Origin: Aliikangiella maris
Lineage (GTDB): Bacteria > Pseudomonadota > Gammaproteobacteria > Enterobacterales > Kangiellaceae
Length of the DNA: 64,000 nt
Direction: 5' to 3'
Assembly: GCF_040719265.1 (NCBI RefSeq)
Contig: NZ_JBFDAH010000016.1
Location: 44,901-108,900, forward strand
The translations under genes were made by a program, and so were the position numbers. Under the pieces are notes generated by a model, which had not been told where the DNA came from, did not search any database, and saw nothing but the letters and a program-made list of their open reading frames with translations. Shown one piece after another: positions 36,166 through 45,344 of this stretch; position 1 is the first letter of the stretch, and every line of letters begins with the position of its first letter.

Positions 36166-38127
36166 CTAAAGGGGGAGCTCAACTGATTGGTGCGGGTTGT
36201 TGTCAGGTTCTTGGATTTGTGTTGTCATGATGGGCAATCGAAGCGCAAAACGACAGCCTTTTCCTGGCTGTGATTCGACACTGAGCTGGCCACCTAATTG
36301 CTCAGAAATAATAAAGTAAGAGACCGATAACCCTAAACCTGTACCCACATTTTCATCTTTAGTCGTAAAAAATGGTTCAAAAACCCTTTTGCGGGTTTTT
36401 TCATCCATGCCCGGACCGTTGTCAATAATTTCAACACAGACCATTGCGCCTTCGCGGCGAATAATTAATTCAATGATTGGCTTGAATTCTTTCTCGTCTT
36501 TAAGGGCTAATGCTTGCGCGGCATTAATCAGTAAGTTTAAAAATACTTGTTCTAACTGGTTTTTTTGCGCCATCACATAGCCAACATCTGGCGAGTAAGT
36601 TTTCTTAATTTCTATTTGTCGAAAATCAAATTTTTTGCGTTGATTATAGTTCTTTGCTGAAAGTCTTACTGCTGCATCCAATGTTTCCTGAACGCTAATT
36701 AAGGTTGACTCCTGATTGGCTGGACGAGAAAAACTTAGCATGTCTCCAACAATGCGTGCTGCGCGTTCTCCAGAGTGTAAAATTCCATCGAGAAACTCTA
36801 AAATGCGCTGTTTAACCAAATAATCATTGAGCGCTTTTAAATCAATTTCGGCTTCTTTAGCGACGACTTGGTTTCTGGCTAAATCAAGAGATAAGCGCCG
36901 CTTGATATTTTGTGTGCTTTGCATGATTGCGCCCAGCGGATTATTAATCTCATGTGCCATACCGGCGGCCAAACCACCTAGTGATAACATTTTTTCGGTT
37001 TGTACTAAGGTTTCGTCAATTTTTAATTTTTCAGTGATATCGTCAATACGAATAACTTCACCTTGTTCTTCTTCACGTAATGAAAAAATCGGATAGATCA
37101 TCACTTCAAGGGTTTTAGGTTCATGATTAATTTTTATTTTAAATTGAAAACACAAATTTTGATTTTGGTTTTCCTTATTTTCTGACGCTTTCTTTATTTG
37201 GATATAAAGTGCAGGAAATAAGTTAGAGAGCTTTTCTCCAATAGCCATTTTGGCGGGTACATTTGTCATTTTTTCTGCTTCGATATTCCATTGCATAACT
37301 CGATACTGTTCGTCAACGGCAATAATTCCTGATGGCATTGAGTCTATCAGCTTTTCTAAATAATTTTGAATTGAGTTGGCATATCGTTCAGCCATTTCTC
37401 GACTTTGTTTTTGCTTTTTAATTTCAGTTGAGTGCTCTGCAATTCTCAGTTCGAGAAGATTTCTGGTTTTTTCCAGTGCCTCTTTTGATTCATCAATTTC
37501 TTTTTCAACTTCTAACCGATGAGAAATATCAGTGACAAATTCGATATAGTGAGGTTTTTCTAGCCAGCTTGCCATGCGGGCTCGACACTCCACCGGAATT
37601 CGTTGTCCCGATTGAGTGCGATAGCGAGTTTCGTAACTAACTGTTCCGCCGCTACGCATAATATTGACCAGTTTGGGATGGCGATGTAAATAGCAATCAA
37701 TATCAAGATCTAGTGCTGAGAGTTTTTTTAACTCATCTTTTGAATAACCTAGTGACTCGCAGGCTTTTTGATTGACTTCAACAATTCGGCCTTCAATTGA
37801 AATTAAAAATACCATGTCAACGGCTTGATCAATCAACAGCCTGAAGTCTTGCCGAGTTTCATCCCAACGCTGTGCCTGATCGGATTCCCAGTTTAATAAA
37901 TAAAATGCTGGGTAAGCAATAATCGCGAGCGTAATACAGGCAACACCAAGCTCTAGTGCTGCTTCGCGCCAGTTGTAATCGCCATCTAACCAAAAGTTGA
38001 TGCTCAATGCACTAATCGCAGGTAAAAGTGCAGCAATCACGATTAACGTTGCGGTTAAACTGCGTATTGTCCAATAGCGAGCAAACTCAAACGGTTTACT
38101 TGATTGAGAATTATTCGTTTTATTCAT
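36166..38127 (-). CDS. PAS-domain sensor histidine kinase
   Basis: The 653-aa membrane protein has two N-terminal transmembrane helices (about 24-46 and 60-78), a PAS domain (about 93-205, VFLISIEGRIVEVNQKACESLGY), a coiled coil (205-258), a second PAS domain (260-370, SGIIAVDEQYRVMQWN), then HisKA with the phospho-acceptor H392 in AGMAHEINNPLGA and a HATPase domain with NLLINAAQAL, IDNGPGMD and VGTGLGLSVSYFI. This matches the NtrB/AtoS-like group. No response regulator gene is adjacent, so it is an orphan kinase. It is divergent from rsd. Confidence 0.9.
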   Translation of the reverse strand: MNKTNNSQSSKPFEFARYWTIRSLTATLIVIAALLPAISALSINFWLDGDYNWREAALELGVACITLAIIAYPAFYLLNWESDQAQRWDETRQDFRLLIDQAVDMVFLISIEGRIVEVNQKACESLGYSKDELKKLSALDLDIDCYLHRHPKLVNIMRSGGTVSYETRYRTQSGQRIPVECRARMASWLEKPHYIEFVTDISHRLEVEKEIDESKEALEKTRNLLELRIAEHSTEIKKQKQSREMAERYANSIQNYLEKLIDSMPSGIIAVDEQYRVMQWNIEAEKMTNVPAKMAIGEKLSNLFPALYIQIKKASENKENQNQNLCFQFKIKINHEPKTLEVMIYPIFSLREEEQGEVIRIDDITEKLKIDETLVQTEKMLSLGGLAAGMAHEINNPLGAIMQSTQNIKRRLSLDLARNQVVAKEAEIDLKALNDYLVKQRILEFLDGILHSGERAARIVGDMLSFSRPANQESTLISVQETLDAAVRLSAKNYNQRKKFDFRQIEIKKTYSPDVGYVMAQKNQLEQVFLNLLINAAQALALKDEKEFKPIIELIIRREGAMVCVEIIDNGPGMDEKTRKRVFEPFFTTKDENVGTGLGLSVSYFIISEQLGGQLSVESQPGKGCRFALRLPIMTTQIQEPDNNPHQSVELPL

Positions 38128-38324
38128 GAAATTAGTTTAGCGTATTTTGCGATAGTTCGCAGCGATTGCTGTGTAAATGCTTGGTTTTTCTGGATGAATA
38201 TTAAACAACTTTCGTTCAAGAATGAATAGTAAAAAATATTTCCGGGAAAAAAATTTTGCAGCCAGCGGTTATTGTGGTAAAAACTTAAGAGTAGGTATTG
38301 AATAAATTGAGGAGCCTGGCAAGC

Positions 38325-38777
38325 ATGTCAGATAAAAATCTAGATGGTGAGAAATCCGTTCAATGCATTAACAGTGCGGTTGACAATTGGTTAGCAGAAA
38401 GAAATCAATTACTCGTTCAATATTTTCGGTTATCGGGTAATCGCAATAGTCCTTCACTACCCGATGGAGAGCAGATCAATCAGTTTTGTGGTTTACTTAT
38501 TGATTATGTATCTGCTGGTCACTTTGAAGTGTATGAACAAATTGTTGGTGCATGTGAAATCAATGGGGCTGAAAGTATTCAATTATTAGAAAAACTTTAC
38601 CCTGAGATATCTGAAACAACAGATATTGTTGTTAATTTTAATGATAAGTATTCGCAATTTGTAGAAGATGCGGCTTTCGATCATCTCGATAAAGATTTAT
38701 CTGTGCTTGGCGAAGCCATTGCAAAGCGAGTGGAGCTGGAAGATAATTTAATTGATACCTTGCGCACTAAACATTAA
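38325..38777 (+). CDS. rsd: Rsd/AlgQ anti-sigma-70 regulator
   Basis: The roughly 150-aa protein resembles Rsd/AlgQ: VDNWLAERNQLLVQYFRLSG, then FCGLLIDYVSAGHFEVYEQIV and a terminal LGEAIAKRVELEDNLIDTLRTKH. Rsd binds RpoD region 4 in stationary phase and shifts polymerase toward alternative sigma factors; AlgQ is the Pseudomonas homologue. I use the ATG at 38325, ten bases after GAGGAG; an upstream TTG at 38298 would add nine residues. It is a single gene. Confidence 0.85.
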   Translation: MSDKNLDGEKSVQCINSAVDNWLAERNQLLVQYFRLSGNRNSPSLPDGEQINQFCGLLIDYVSAGHFEVYEQIVGACEINGAESIQLLEKLYPEISETTDIVVNFNDKYSQFVEDAAFDHLDKDLSVLGEAIAKRVELEDNLIDTLRTKH

Positions 38778-38906
38778 AAAAATAACTAAAAATTGTTTGG
38801 TGAACTTTTTCATTTAACATTTCATATCAATAATCGTATTGCAGAATAATAGTAACCGAACGTTTGTAGTTACTCAGGTTTTGATTTTGTATTGGGGATT
38901 TCAAAT

Positions 38907-39203
38907 ATGATTAGAGTCATCATAGAAAGACATATCAAAGATGGGTGTTTAACTGACTATCTAGATATGATTCGCAGAGCACGTAAACAGGCAACTGCGA
39001 TTGACGGTTTTATTGCGGGCGAATTACTTCAGGTAAAAGACTTACCAACTTGTGCATTTATTATTTCAAGTTGGGAAAATTATGAAGCTTGGCAAGTGTG
39101 GTGTGATTCTGCTGATCGTAAAGCGGTATTGCAAGATATGCGGCCTTTACTAACTCAAGATGAAAAAGTGACTGTGTTGGAAAGTAGTCAGTTAATGAGT
39201 TAA
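38907..39203 (+). CDS. Antibiotic biosynthesis monooxygenase (ABM)-domain protein
   Basis: This 98-aa protein is a dimeric alpha/beta barrel of the ABM type: MIRVIIERHIKDGC, then IDGFIAGELLQVKDLPTCAFIISSWENYEAWQVW. Such proteins include small monooxygenases and haem-degrading enzymes. The ATG at 38907 fits the family start; an earlier TTG at 38892 is less likely. It converges with fur. A haem or iron role next to fur is possible but unproven. Confidence 0.75.
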   Translation: MIRVIIERHIKDGCLTDYLDMIRRARKQATAIDGFIAGELLQVKDLPTCAFIISSWENYEAWQVWCDSADRKAVLQDMRPLLTQDEKVTVLESSQLMS

Positions 39204-39223
39204 TAAAAACCGCAAAAAATTTA

Positions 39224-39625
39224 TTACTGTTTCTTTTTAACGTAGAGCACCAGGTTGTGATCTATTAATTTATAGCCAAGCTCTTCGGCAATTTGAGTCT
39301 GAAGTTTTTCAATATCTTTATTATAAAACTCAATAACTTTTCCGGTATCAACACAAACCATATGGTCGTGATGTTCATCACCACTGAGTTCAAAAACAGC
39401 ATGACCATCTTCAAAATTATGTCTAGAGACTAATCCCGCAGACTCAAACTGAGTTAATACTCGATAAACGGTTGCCAAGCCAACATCCTCATCGGCTTCT
39501 AATAGTAATTTGTAGACATCTTCTGCACTGAGGTGTTTCTGTTCAGAATTTTCGAGAATATTCAGTATCTTCAGGCGAGGCAATGTGACTTTCAGGCCCG
39601 CATCTTTCAATTGTTGATTATTCAA
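39224..39625 (-). CDS. fur: Ferric uptake regulator Fur
   Basis: The protein of about 133 aa carries LKDAGLKVTLPRLKILNIL, the DNA-binding ATVYRVLTQFESAGLV and the metal site HHDHMVCVDTGKVIEF. It has one Cys where E. coli Fur has CxxC, as in Pseudomonas-type Fur. No ATG is available. I place the start at the TTG at 39625, with GGGAGAG just upstream, giving MNNQQLKDAGLKV, which matches other Fur N-termini. A TTG at 39655 has no ribosome-binding site. It is divergent from bamE, a pairing conserved in gammaproteobacteria. Confidence 0.93.
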   Translation of the reverse strand: MNNQQLKDAGLKVTLPRLKILNILENSEQKHLSAEDVYKLLLEADEDVGLATVYRVLTQFESAGLVSRHNFEDGHAVFELSGDEHHDHMVCVDTGKVIEFYNKDIEKLQTQIAEELGYKLIDHNLVLYVKKKQ

Positions 39626-39843
39626 AGTACTCTCCCATAATGATGAAAATTCCAATTATTTTACCTGCACAATGGAATTTTTTAGCTTTTAAATGGACTA
39701 TAAATCCGGATTATATTCTTTTTTTAAGGCATTTTGCACAAATTCATATAGAATACGAAACCTGAGATTGTAATTCATTGTTCAAACTCTGGGTATATAC
39801 CTTAGCATACAATCAGTTAATAGTGATTATTGTAGGAAATTTC

Positions 39844-40185
39844 ATGCTTAAAAAGTTATTTTTATTGTTATTTATTGTTAGTCTAAGTGGTTGTGTTTAC
39901 CGTTTGGACATACAACAAGGGAATATTCTGGCGCAACGCGATATTGATAAGCTGCGTCCTGAGCTAACTAAGAATCAGGTGGTTTTTGTATTGGGATCGC
40001 CAGTTGTTGATGATGGTTTTGCAGATGATAAATGGGTTTATCTTTACAGTTATGAAAATGCCAATTTAGGTAAAACAACCGTAAAAAAATTAGAGTTATA
40101 CTTTAATGGTGACAAACTGGTTTCAGCCGCAGGTGATTATGAAATTCCTGAAGCACTTAAAATGTCTCATAATATCGAACAATAA
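39844..40185 (+). CDS. bamE: Outer membrane assembly lipoprotein BamE (OmlA)
   Basis: The 113-aa protein is a small lipoprotein of the BAM complex that inserts outer membrane proteins. The signal peptide LFLLLFIVSLSGC ends in a lipobox with Cys 17. The mature part has RPELTKNQVVFVLGSPVVDDGF and DKWVYLYSYE, the BamE core. The ATG at 39844 has AGGAAA upstream and gives a proper signal peptide; an earlier in-frame start at 39778 would bury it. Divergent from fur as in Pseudomonas and relatives. Confidence 0.93.
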   Translation: MLKKLFLLLFIVSLSGCVYRLDIQQGNILAQRDIDKLRPELTKNQVVFVLGSPVVDDGFADDKWVYLYSYENANLGKTTVKKLELYFNGDKLVSAAGDYEIPEALKMSHNIEQ

Positions 40186-40243
40186 ATTGATGAATTGGTA
40201 TTGTAAACCACTTGCTTATAACTAAATGAGCGCATAATCAGGT

Positions 40244-40594
40244 TTATTGGCTATTATTTTCAACACGACTGGTGTCTTGATTGTCGCTCTTATTATAATG
40301 CGTTTCTTTTTGTTGGATGCTTTGCTCGGGAATGTCGCCACAACCAGTGTGGTTTCTTTGTACTTGTCGGTAATGCTCAAGTAATTTTTCTTTTAGTTTT
40401 TCATTTAGCGCGACTTTAGGCTCCAATAAATTGATTGTATGAGCCGCTGTTTTAATTTGTTTTCCATATTGACGGCAATAATGACAAATTAGCAGATGTA
40501 ATTTGAGTTTAATCCACCTTAAGCCTGTGACTGGCTGGTCCAAATTTTCAGAAAGTTGCTCTGCTACCTGTTTACATGAGGGTAACATTAACAT
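40244..40594 (-). CDS. Zinc-finger anti-sigma factor
   Basis: This 116-aa protein has an N-terminal anti-sigma zinc-finger pattern: C7, then H33, C37 and C40 in HLLICHYCRQY. The remainder is helical and polar with no transmembrane segment, so it is a soluble sensor of the ChrR/RsrA type rather than a membrane anti-sigma. It overlaps the ECF sigma gene by seven bases, the expected layout for a sigma/anti-sigma pair. The Zn site could respond to oxidation or metals; this is inference. Confidence 0.75.
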   Translation of the reverse strand: MLMLPSCKQVAEQLSENLDQPVTGLRWIKLKLHLLICHYCRQYGKQIKTAAHTINLLEPKVALNEKLKEKLLEHYRQVQRNHTGCGDIPEQSIQQKETHYNKSDNQDTSRVENNSQ

Positions 40595-41190
40595 TCTCCT
40601 GTTTTTTGAAAATGGTCAATAACCTGCAAAATTTTGTCTCTTCCTCTATGGAGTAATACCCTCAGGTTAGACGGGCTGACGTCAAGAATGTTACAAATTT
40701 CATCCATTGAAAGCCCGTTTGCGTCTTTCAGCTTAATAGCGACCCTTTGATTTTCGGGAATATTACCCAGATTCTTTTTAATACATTCTTGTAACTCTGT
40801 CGCAAGTAATAATTCTTCTGGCGTATTGGTTTCCCATTGTGATGAGGGAGAAACCCAGTGAGCATTTTGATCAAATCGGGGATCATTACGCCAATTATCC
40901 TGCATAGATTCCAGGGAGACAGAGCGAGACTCTTTGCGTTGTCTTGTTTTTGCCTCATTTGCAACAATACGCATTATCCAATTTTTTAAAGAGCTGCGAC
41001 CTTCAAATTTAGGTAATGCTTTGAGCGCCGAAATCCATGCTTCCTGAATAATTTCATCGGCAATCGCCGCGCCTGCAATTGATTGTGCAATTGAGTACAT
41101 CAGTGAATAATATTGGGTAAATAGTTTTTCGAATGTGGGCTCGTCGCCTGCAATTAAGCGCTTAATCAATTCTTGTTCTTGATAGGGCAA
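40588..41190 (-). CDS. ECF-type RNA polymerase sigma factor
   Basis: The sigma-70 family (ECF) protein of about 200 aa has region 2 (YYSLMYSIAQSIAGAAIADEIIQEAWISALKALPKFEGRSSLKNWIMRI) and region 4 (LGNIPENQRVAIKLKDANGLSMDEICNILDVSPSNLRVLLHRGRD). I start it at a TTG at 41190, eight bases after GGAGG; upstream in-frame codons at 41235 (TTG), 41214 and 41205 (GTG) are alternatives. It is paired with a zinc-finger anti-sigma gene. Target promoters were not identified. Confidence 0.88.
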   Translation of the reverse strand: MPYQEQELIKRLIAGDEPTFEKLFTQYYSLMYSIAQSIAGAAIADEIIQEAWISALKALPKFEGRSSLKNWIMRIVANEAKTRQRKESRSVSLESMQDNWRNDPRFDQNAHWVSPSSQWETNTPEELLLATELQECIKKNLGNIPENQRVAIKLKDANGLSMDEICNILDVSPSNLRVLLHRGRDKILQVIDHFQKTGEC

Positions 41191-41370
41191 AGCTTTAACC
41201 TCCACAAACCTCACCAAATCTGGTGAATTTGGCAATAAGCGATCAGAGGGTCGCTTGTAGAATCGATTGGAATGAAACCTGTAATGTCATGATAAAAGTA
41301 TCATTATTAAAAACATTCATTATGCAGGAAATATCAATACGAACGTCACTCATTTAGTGTCATTAATTAT

Positions 41371-41392
41371 AAAGTGCGGCGAACCGCACTTT
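41371..41392. terminator. GC-rich hairpin between the WD40 and sigma genes
   Basis: AAAGTGCGG (41371-41379) pairs with CCGCACTTT (41384-41392) across a CGAA tetraloop, an unusually stable nine-base-pair stem in AT-rich surroundings. It lies about 120 bases past the WD40 gene stop on the minus strand. It probably stops that transcript before the sigma gene promoter, though the T-tract is short. Confidence 0.6.
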
Positions 41393-41513
41393 GATACAAA
41401 ACAGCGATTACATAAACAAACTGAGTTGTAAGGCAGATCAGGTCAAAAAGACCTTCGACGCTAGAATACCAGATTGAGTTATACATTCAAGTAGATGATT
41501 AACAGGGGTCTAA

Positions 41514-42503
41514 TTAGTTAACCGACCATTTTTCGGCAAATCCGGCCGAACTTTCACTATAAACAAACTGATCATCGACCGAAAAACTCACCGCATAAAC
41601 GATTGCTCCTAGCGGTTTGCCGGCATCTCTGGTGCGTACTCGCCATTGTTTGATTCGGTCTCCAGTTTGTGAGTTCCATAAGCTGATGTCTCTACCCGGT
41701 GCGCCCGTGACCAGCTGTTGACCACTGTGAGAAAAGGCTGCAGCACTAATGACATATTCACGTTTTTCGAGTTTTAATTGGCTGATTGGTGCCCCGGTTT
41801 GCAGGTTCCAGATTGTCGCATTGCCCAGGGTGCCTGAGGTAAATCCTTGCTTACCGCTGGGATCCAGCTTCAATTTTGTTACTCGAGTGGTATGCTCAAA
41901 AAGCTGTTGAGGTTTGCCGGTGCGAGTGTTCCATAGAACAGCGCGATAATCATTACCACCAGTAAATGCCCAAAGCCCATTGGCTGACAAATCAACACTG
42001 GCAACTTTCTCGTTTCGATGGCCGGTAAATTCAATTCGACGGCCCGTGTTCATATCGATAAAAATAGCCAGTCCGGTTGTTAATCCAATTAATACGTAGC
42101 GGCCCTTATCTGATAGCGCGATTGCGGTGATGTCGGCAGGAGTTTTCCAATAGCCATAAGCAAATCCGGTTTGGGTATTCCAAATCACATAGGTGTCCTG
42201 CTGTGCGGTGACAGCCCTTGTGCCGTCAGGTGAAATATTGACGGCCGTAATGCCAGCTCCAGCGTCATCTTCACCGTGCGTCCACTGGAACAGGCGCTCG
42301 TTATTTTCGATATTCCACAAGCTTGCGCCAAAGTTAACTGAAGAGACTAAGGCCAAGCGTCCATCGGGAGAAATTGCAGCATCTAAACTGCCAATTGCGC
42401 TATGTGGCCACTCTGCCACAGATTGTGGTTTTTTTTCACAGCTTGAAATAATTAAAATGCTAACTGATACCAGAACACAACGCTTTAAAATTTGTAATAT
42501 CAT
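41514..42503 (-). CDS. WD40-repeat lipoprotein
   Basis: The 329-aa product has a lipoprotein signal peptide (LVSVSILIISSC, Cys 22) and five to seven WD40-like blades, with recurring units such as SLDAAISPDGRLALVSS, ASVDLSANGLWAFTGG, TKLKLDPSGKQGFTSG and WNTQTG or WNTRTG turns. The ATG at 42503 lies five bases after AGGAAAG and gives a correct signal peptide; an upstream start would add 33 residues. It is probably anchored in the periplasm as a scaffold. Function unknown. It is divergent from an FKBP lipoprotein gene. Confidence 0.82.
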   Translation of the reverse strand: MILQILKRCVLVSVSILIISSCEKKPQSVAEWPHSAIGSLDAAISPDGRLALVSSVNFGASLWNIENNERLFQWTHGEDDAGAGITAVNISPDGTRAVTAQQDTYVIWNTQTGFAYGYWKTPADITAIALSDKGRYVLIGLTTGLAIFIDMNTGRRIEFTGHRNEKVASVDLSANGLWAFTGGNDYRAVLWNTRTGKPQQLFEHTTRVTKLKLDPSGKQGFTSGTLGNATIWNLQTGAPISQLKLEKREYVISAAAFSHSGQQLVTGAPGRDISLWNSQTGDRIKQWRVRTRDAGKPLGAIVYAVSFSVDDQFVYSESSAGFAEKWSVN

Positions 42504-42630
42504 CCACTTTCCTATAGTTGAATACCGAGAGCTGGCACTTCTTTTTTGTTCAGATACAGTATAGACTGCCATTCTATTTAGGGAAAAGTTCCTGGAATTC
42601 ATAGAAAATTTAAATAAAAGAGGGTTAATC

Positions 42631-43479
42631 GTGAAAAATTATATCGCATTATTTGCGCTTGGTGTTCTGCTTGCGGGGTGTCAGGACGCCACAGACAAAG
42701 CGGCAGACAGCAAAGCAACAACTGATAAAGCTGCGGCCACTCAGGCTGATACTTCAAAAAATGACGCCACCAAAAGTGATGGCCCTAAAAGCGCCAATCA
42801 ACAAGCATTAGATAAAATGTCAGATGCTGACAAAATGGCCTATGCCATCGGTGCTAACATGGCTGATGGAATTGCGTCTATCAACCGTGACTTCAATTCA
42901 ATGGGCATTGATATCAATGTTGTGAAAAAGGGATTTGAAGGTGAAATGAGCAAAACTTCTATCATGACGGATGAGCAAGTTAGAGAGCAACTGCAATCAT
43001 TCCAGCAAAAAATGCGTACTGCTCAGCAAGAAAAGATGCATGCTGAGATCGAAGCGAAAAAAACGGAAAATGAAGCCTACTTTGCAAAGCTGGAAGAAAA
43101 AGGTGGCTACACTAAAACCGAATCTGGCTTATATTATAAAGTCATTACGCCTGCTAAAGAAGGGGCGGCCAAACCATCTGCAACCGACACTGTAAAAGTT
43201 CATTACACGGGGACGTTTACCGATGGTGAACAATTTGACAGTTCGGTTGGTAAAGAGCCATTCAAGTTTTCTTTACGCGGCGGTGTTATTCAAGGTTGGA
43301 TAGAAGGTGTTAAATATATGGATGTTGGTAGTAAGTATCAGTTCGTTATTCCGCCAGAATTAGGCTATGGTGAAAGAGATCGCGGTCCAATCCCTGGTGG
43401 TTCAATTCTGGTATTTGATGTTGAATTATTAGAAATTGTACAACCTGAAAAAGCAGATACCACTGCCAAAGGCAAGTAA
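42631..43479 (+). CDS. FKBP-type peptidyl-prolyl isomerase lipoprotein
   Basis: The 282-aa protein starts at GTG behind AAAGAGGG. A lipobox (LFALGVLLAGC, Cys 17) is followed by a low-complexity Lys/Ala/Asp linker (18-58), an FkpA/Mip-type dimerisation domain (65-155) with long helices, and a C-terminal FKBP domain (about 160-270) with VKVHYTGTFTDGEQFDSS, GVIQGWIEGV and IPPELGYGER. It should be a periplasmic folding catalyst or chaperone. E. coli FkpA is not lipidated, so this is closer to Mip-like lipoproteins. Confidence 0.92.
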   Translation: MKNYIALFALGVLLAGCQDATDKAADSKATTDKAAATQADTSKNDATKSDGPKSANQQALDKMSDADKMAYAIGANMADGIASINRDFNSMGIDINVVKKGFEGEMSKTSIMTDEQVREQLQSFQQKMRTAQQEKMHAEIEAKKTENEAYFAKLEEKGGYTKTESGLYYKVITPAKEGAAKPSATDTVKVHYTGTFTDGEQFDSSVGKEPFKFSLRGGVIQGWIEGVKYMDVGSKYQFVIPPELGYGERDRGPIPGGSILVFDVELLEIVQPEKADTTAKGK

Positions 43480-43501
43480 GTTTGTTGGTTGGTTGAATAG
43501 A

Positions 43502-43529
43502 AAGCCGATATTTAATACCGGCTTTTTTT
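43502..43529 (+). terminator. Intrinsic terminator after the FKBP gene
   Basis: AAGCCG (43502-43507) pairs with CGGCTT (43519-43524), with further A-T pairs inside the loop, followed by a run of seven T. Confidence 0.88.
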
Positions 43530-43556
43530 ATGCCTTAAATTTAAAACATTGCATCA

Positions 43557-44696
43557 CTATGGGGTTGTATTTTGCACAATAGGCTTTAATAACTCCATTA
43601 TTTCCTGATCGGTGACGGGCGGTATGTTCAGAGAAAAAGCCTGGTTTAAACTTAAAATAATGGCCTTGGCCCATAAAATATTCCAAGCGGTTCCCGCGTG
43701 ACCATCACCTAAAATTGAGTGGCTAGGATGATTCCCAACTGAGTTGGAAACGGTCAAAATATTACCGAATCTTTGCTCATGATAAGCAGGTTTTCCGTAT
43801 TGATCGCGACTTCCCCAATAATTTTTAAACCACTGCCGCTCATTAAAAAATGCAATATTTTTATGATTATTGGCTATTTCAATCAAGTGATTATCAAACT
43901 GGTCATATACTCGATCAATCTTTGCAAGCTCAGTAGCTGATTGAAAAAGATCAAAATTTGGTACCCAATGGGCATTATTAAAAATGCCGACCAATAAAAT
44001 TTTCACCTGTGGATGGTGCTGGTGAATGGATGCTACAGACTGTTGAATAACATCGATACATTGTTTAATGTCTTGTTTGGTTTGCTTGGTAAGACCTTGA
44101 GCAGCATAACGTGTCAGCGCAGACTTTTTGCCAAAAGTATTGATGCCAATTCGAATAATAACCACACCCTTTTGCCAAATCTGAGGTGTTTGGTCCATTA
44201 GCGAAATTAATTGCGGAGTCTGCGGAAACCTGCCAGTTAACAGATCCGCACATTCTGCTCCCGAAATTGCAAAATTAAATTTAAAATCCTGTTTGCGAGG
44301 TGCACGTAGTTCAGTTTGAAACCATTGAGCTATTCGTGCAATTTTTGAGTTAACGCCCCAACTTCCTGGTTCTCCCAGATCAATAATCGGGTTGCGTAAT
44401 CGATATAAAATTTCTGTCCATTGCCAGGTAAAAGGGCGATACCTGCCTCCACGAGTGTGTTCATCAAGTGGGAGCAAAATATAATCATGATAGGCATGAC
44501 TATCTGAGTCTCCCATCACTGCTAAAGGTATTTTTTGCACGTTGCTATCACTCATTGTGTGTAGATTTTTAGGGTTGTTTAACAAATCAAGATCAGTGAG
44601 AAATCTATTTTCCTCCGGCCATAAAAAAGTGAACAGAGCACATAAAATAATAATGCTCAATAAAGTTATTGCGGTTTTTAGTCGGGGATAAATCAT
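43557..44696 (-). CDS. Membrane-anchored SGNH-fold hydrolase
   Basis: The 379-aa protein has one N-terminal membrane helix (about 8-26) and an SGNH/GDSL-type domain. MGDSDSHAYHD (S64) is block I, GEPGSWGVNSKIARI resembles block II with Gly, IRIGINTFG is the block III Asn, and HSILGDGHAGTAWN supplies the Asp/His of block V. It presumably removes or transfers acyl groups in the periplasm. The substrate is unknown. It lies 650 bases upstream of the biosynthetic genes on the opposite strand, so it may or may not belong to that cluster. Confidence 0.7.
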   Translation of the reverse strand: MIYPRLKTAITLLSIIILCALFTFLWPEENRFLTDLDLLNNPKNLHTMSDSNVQKIPLAVMGDSDSHAYHDYILLPLDEHTRGGRYRPFTWQWTEILYRLRNPIIDLGEPGSWGVNSKIARIAQWFQTELRAPRKQDFKFNFAISGAECADLLTGRFPQTPQLISLMDQTPQIWQKGVVIIRIGINTFGKKSALTRYAAQGLTKQTKQDIKQCIDVIQQSVASIHQHHPQVKILLVGIFNNAHWVPNFDLFQSATELAKIDRVYDQFDNHLIEIANNHKNIAFFNERQWFKNYWGSRDQYGKPAYHEQRFGNILTVSNSVGNHPSHSILGDGHAGTAWNILWAKAIILSLNQAFSLNIPPVTDQEIMELLKPIVQNTTP

Positions 44697-45344
44697 AAAA
44701 GTTAAGTGTCTAAAGTAAGTCGATAGGGTTTTAAATAGTGCAAAGGTAGTTTTAATGAGTTTATTTAAATGATCACGTTATTATATATTAAAAAAGTAAA
44801 CTTTATTCAATCTTAATCACTTCTCATTAAACCAATTAAATCAATCATTCTAAGCGTAAATTTACAATATTAGTCAAGTGACAAGACTATTTAAGAAAAA
44901 ATGGTTGTACCTGTTAATAAGTCATATTATTGCGAACCGTTTCACGTTATTCTAATCCAAAGACAAAAAGTGATAAAGAAGCGAACAAGCAATAAACTAA
45001 AAGTCATAAAGCAAATAAAAATTGAAAATAAATGGAAGCATTTTGGATGATAAATTAGGTAGTAACAACTGATAATCAAAAAAGATAATCAAAAAAGATA
45101 ATCAAAAAAGTAGTGCTGGATTATTTCTGCGTAAATAGCGATAACAACTTCCAACTTTATTAAAGTTAGTTATCGACATATTTCTACCCCAGTTTCCTCA
45201 TCATCATAATCAATTTGAGTTCAATTATTCTCTTGCCCAATTGATAAAAATTACTCGTTGTTTATTGATATCGAATTGCCCAGTTTGAACAATTGTCCCG
45301 TTAAATAAAAATTTAGATTAATATTGATGATGGAATCTTGAATT
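44697..45344. promoter_or_regulatory. AT-rich region upstream of the PKS-NRPS genes
   Basis: This region of 648 bases has no gene. Besides a tandem repeat at 45071-45109, I see no clear operator. The ribosome-binding site before 45345 is weak (GGAATC). The promoters of the SGNH gene and of the megasynthase operon must lie here. No pathway-specific regulator gene is adjacent. Confidence 0.4.
45071..45109 (+). repeat. Three tandem copies of a 13-bp unit
   Basis: GATAATCAAAAAA occurs three times head to tail (45071, 45084 and 45097). It could be binding sites with 13-base spacing or simple replication slippage. It is upstream of the megasynthase operon by about 240 bases. Confidence 0.8.

Noticed and set aside
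42193..42564. 123-codon plus-strand frame
   Set aside because: Antisense to the WD40 lipoprotein gene; no coding signal of its own.
45071..45109. CRISPR array
   Set aside because: The three 13-bp units are contiguous with no spacers and no cas genes are nearby.
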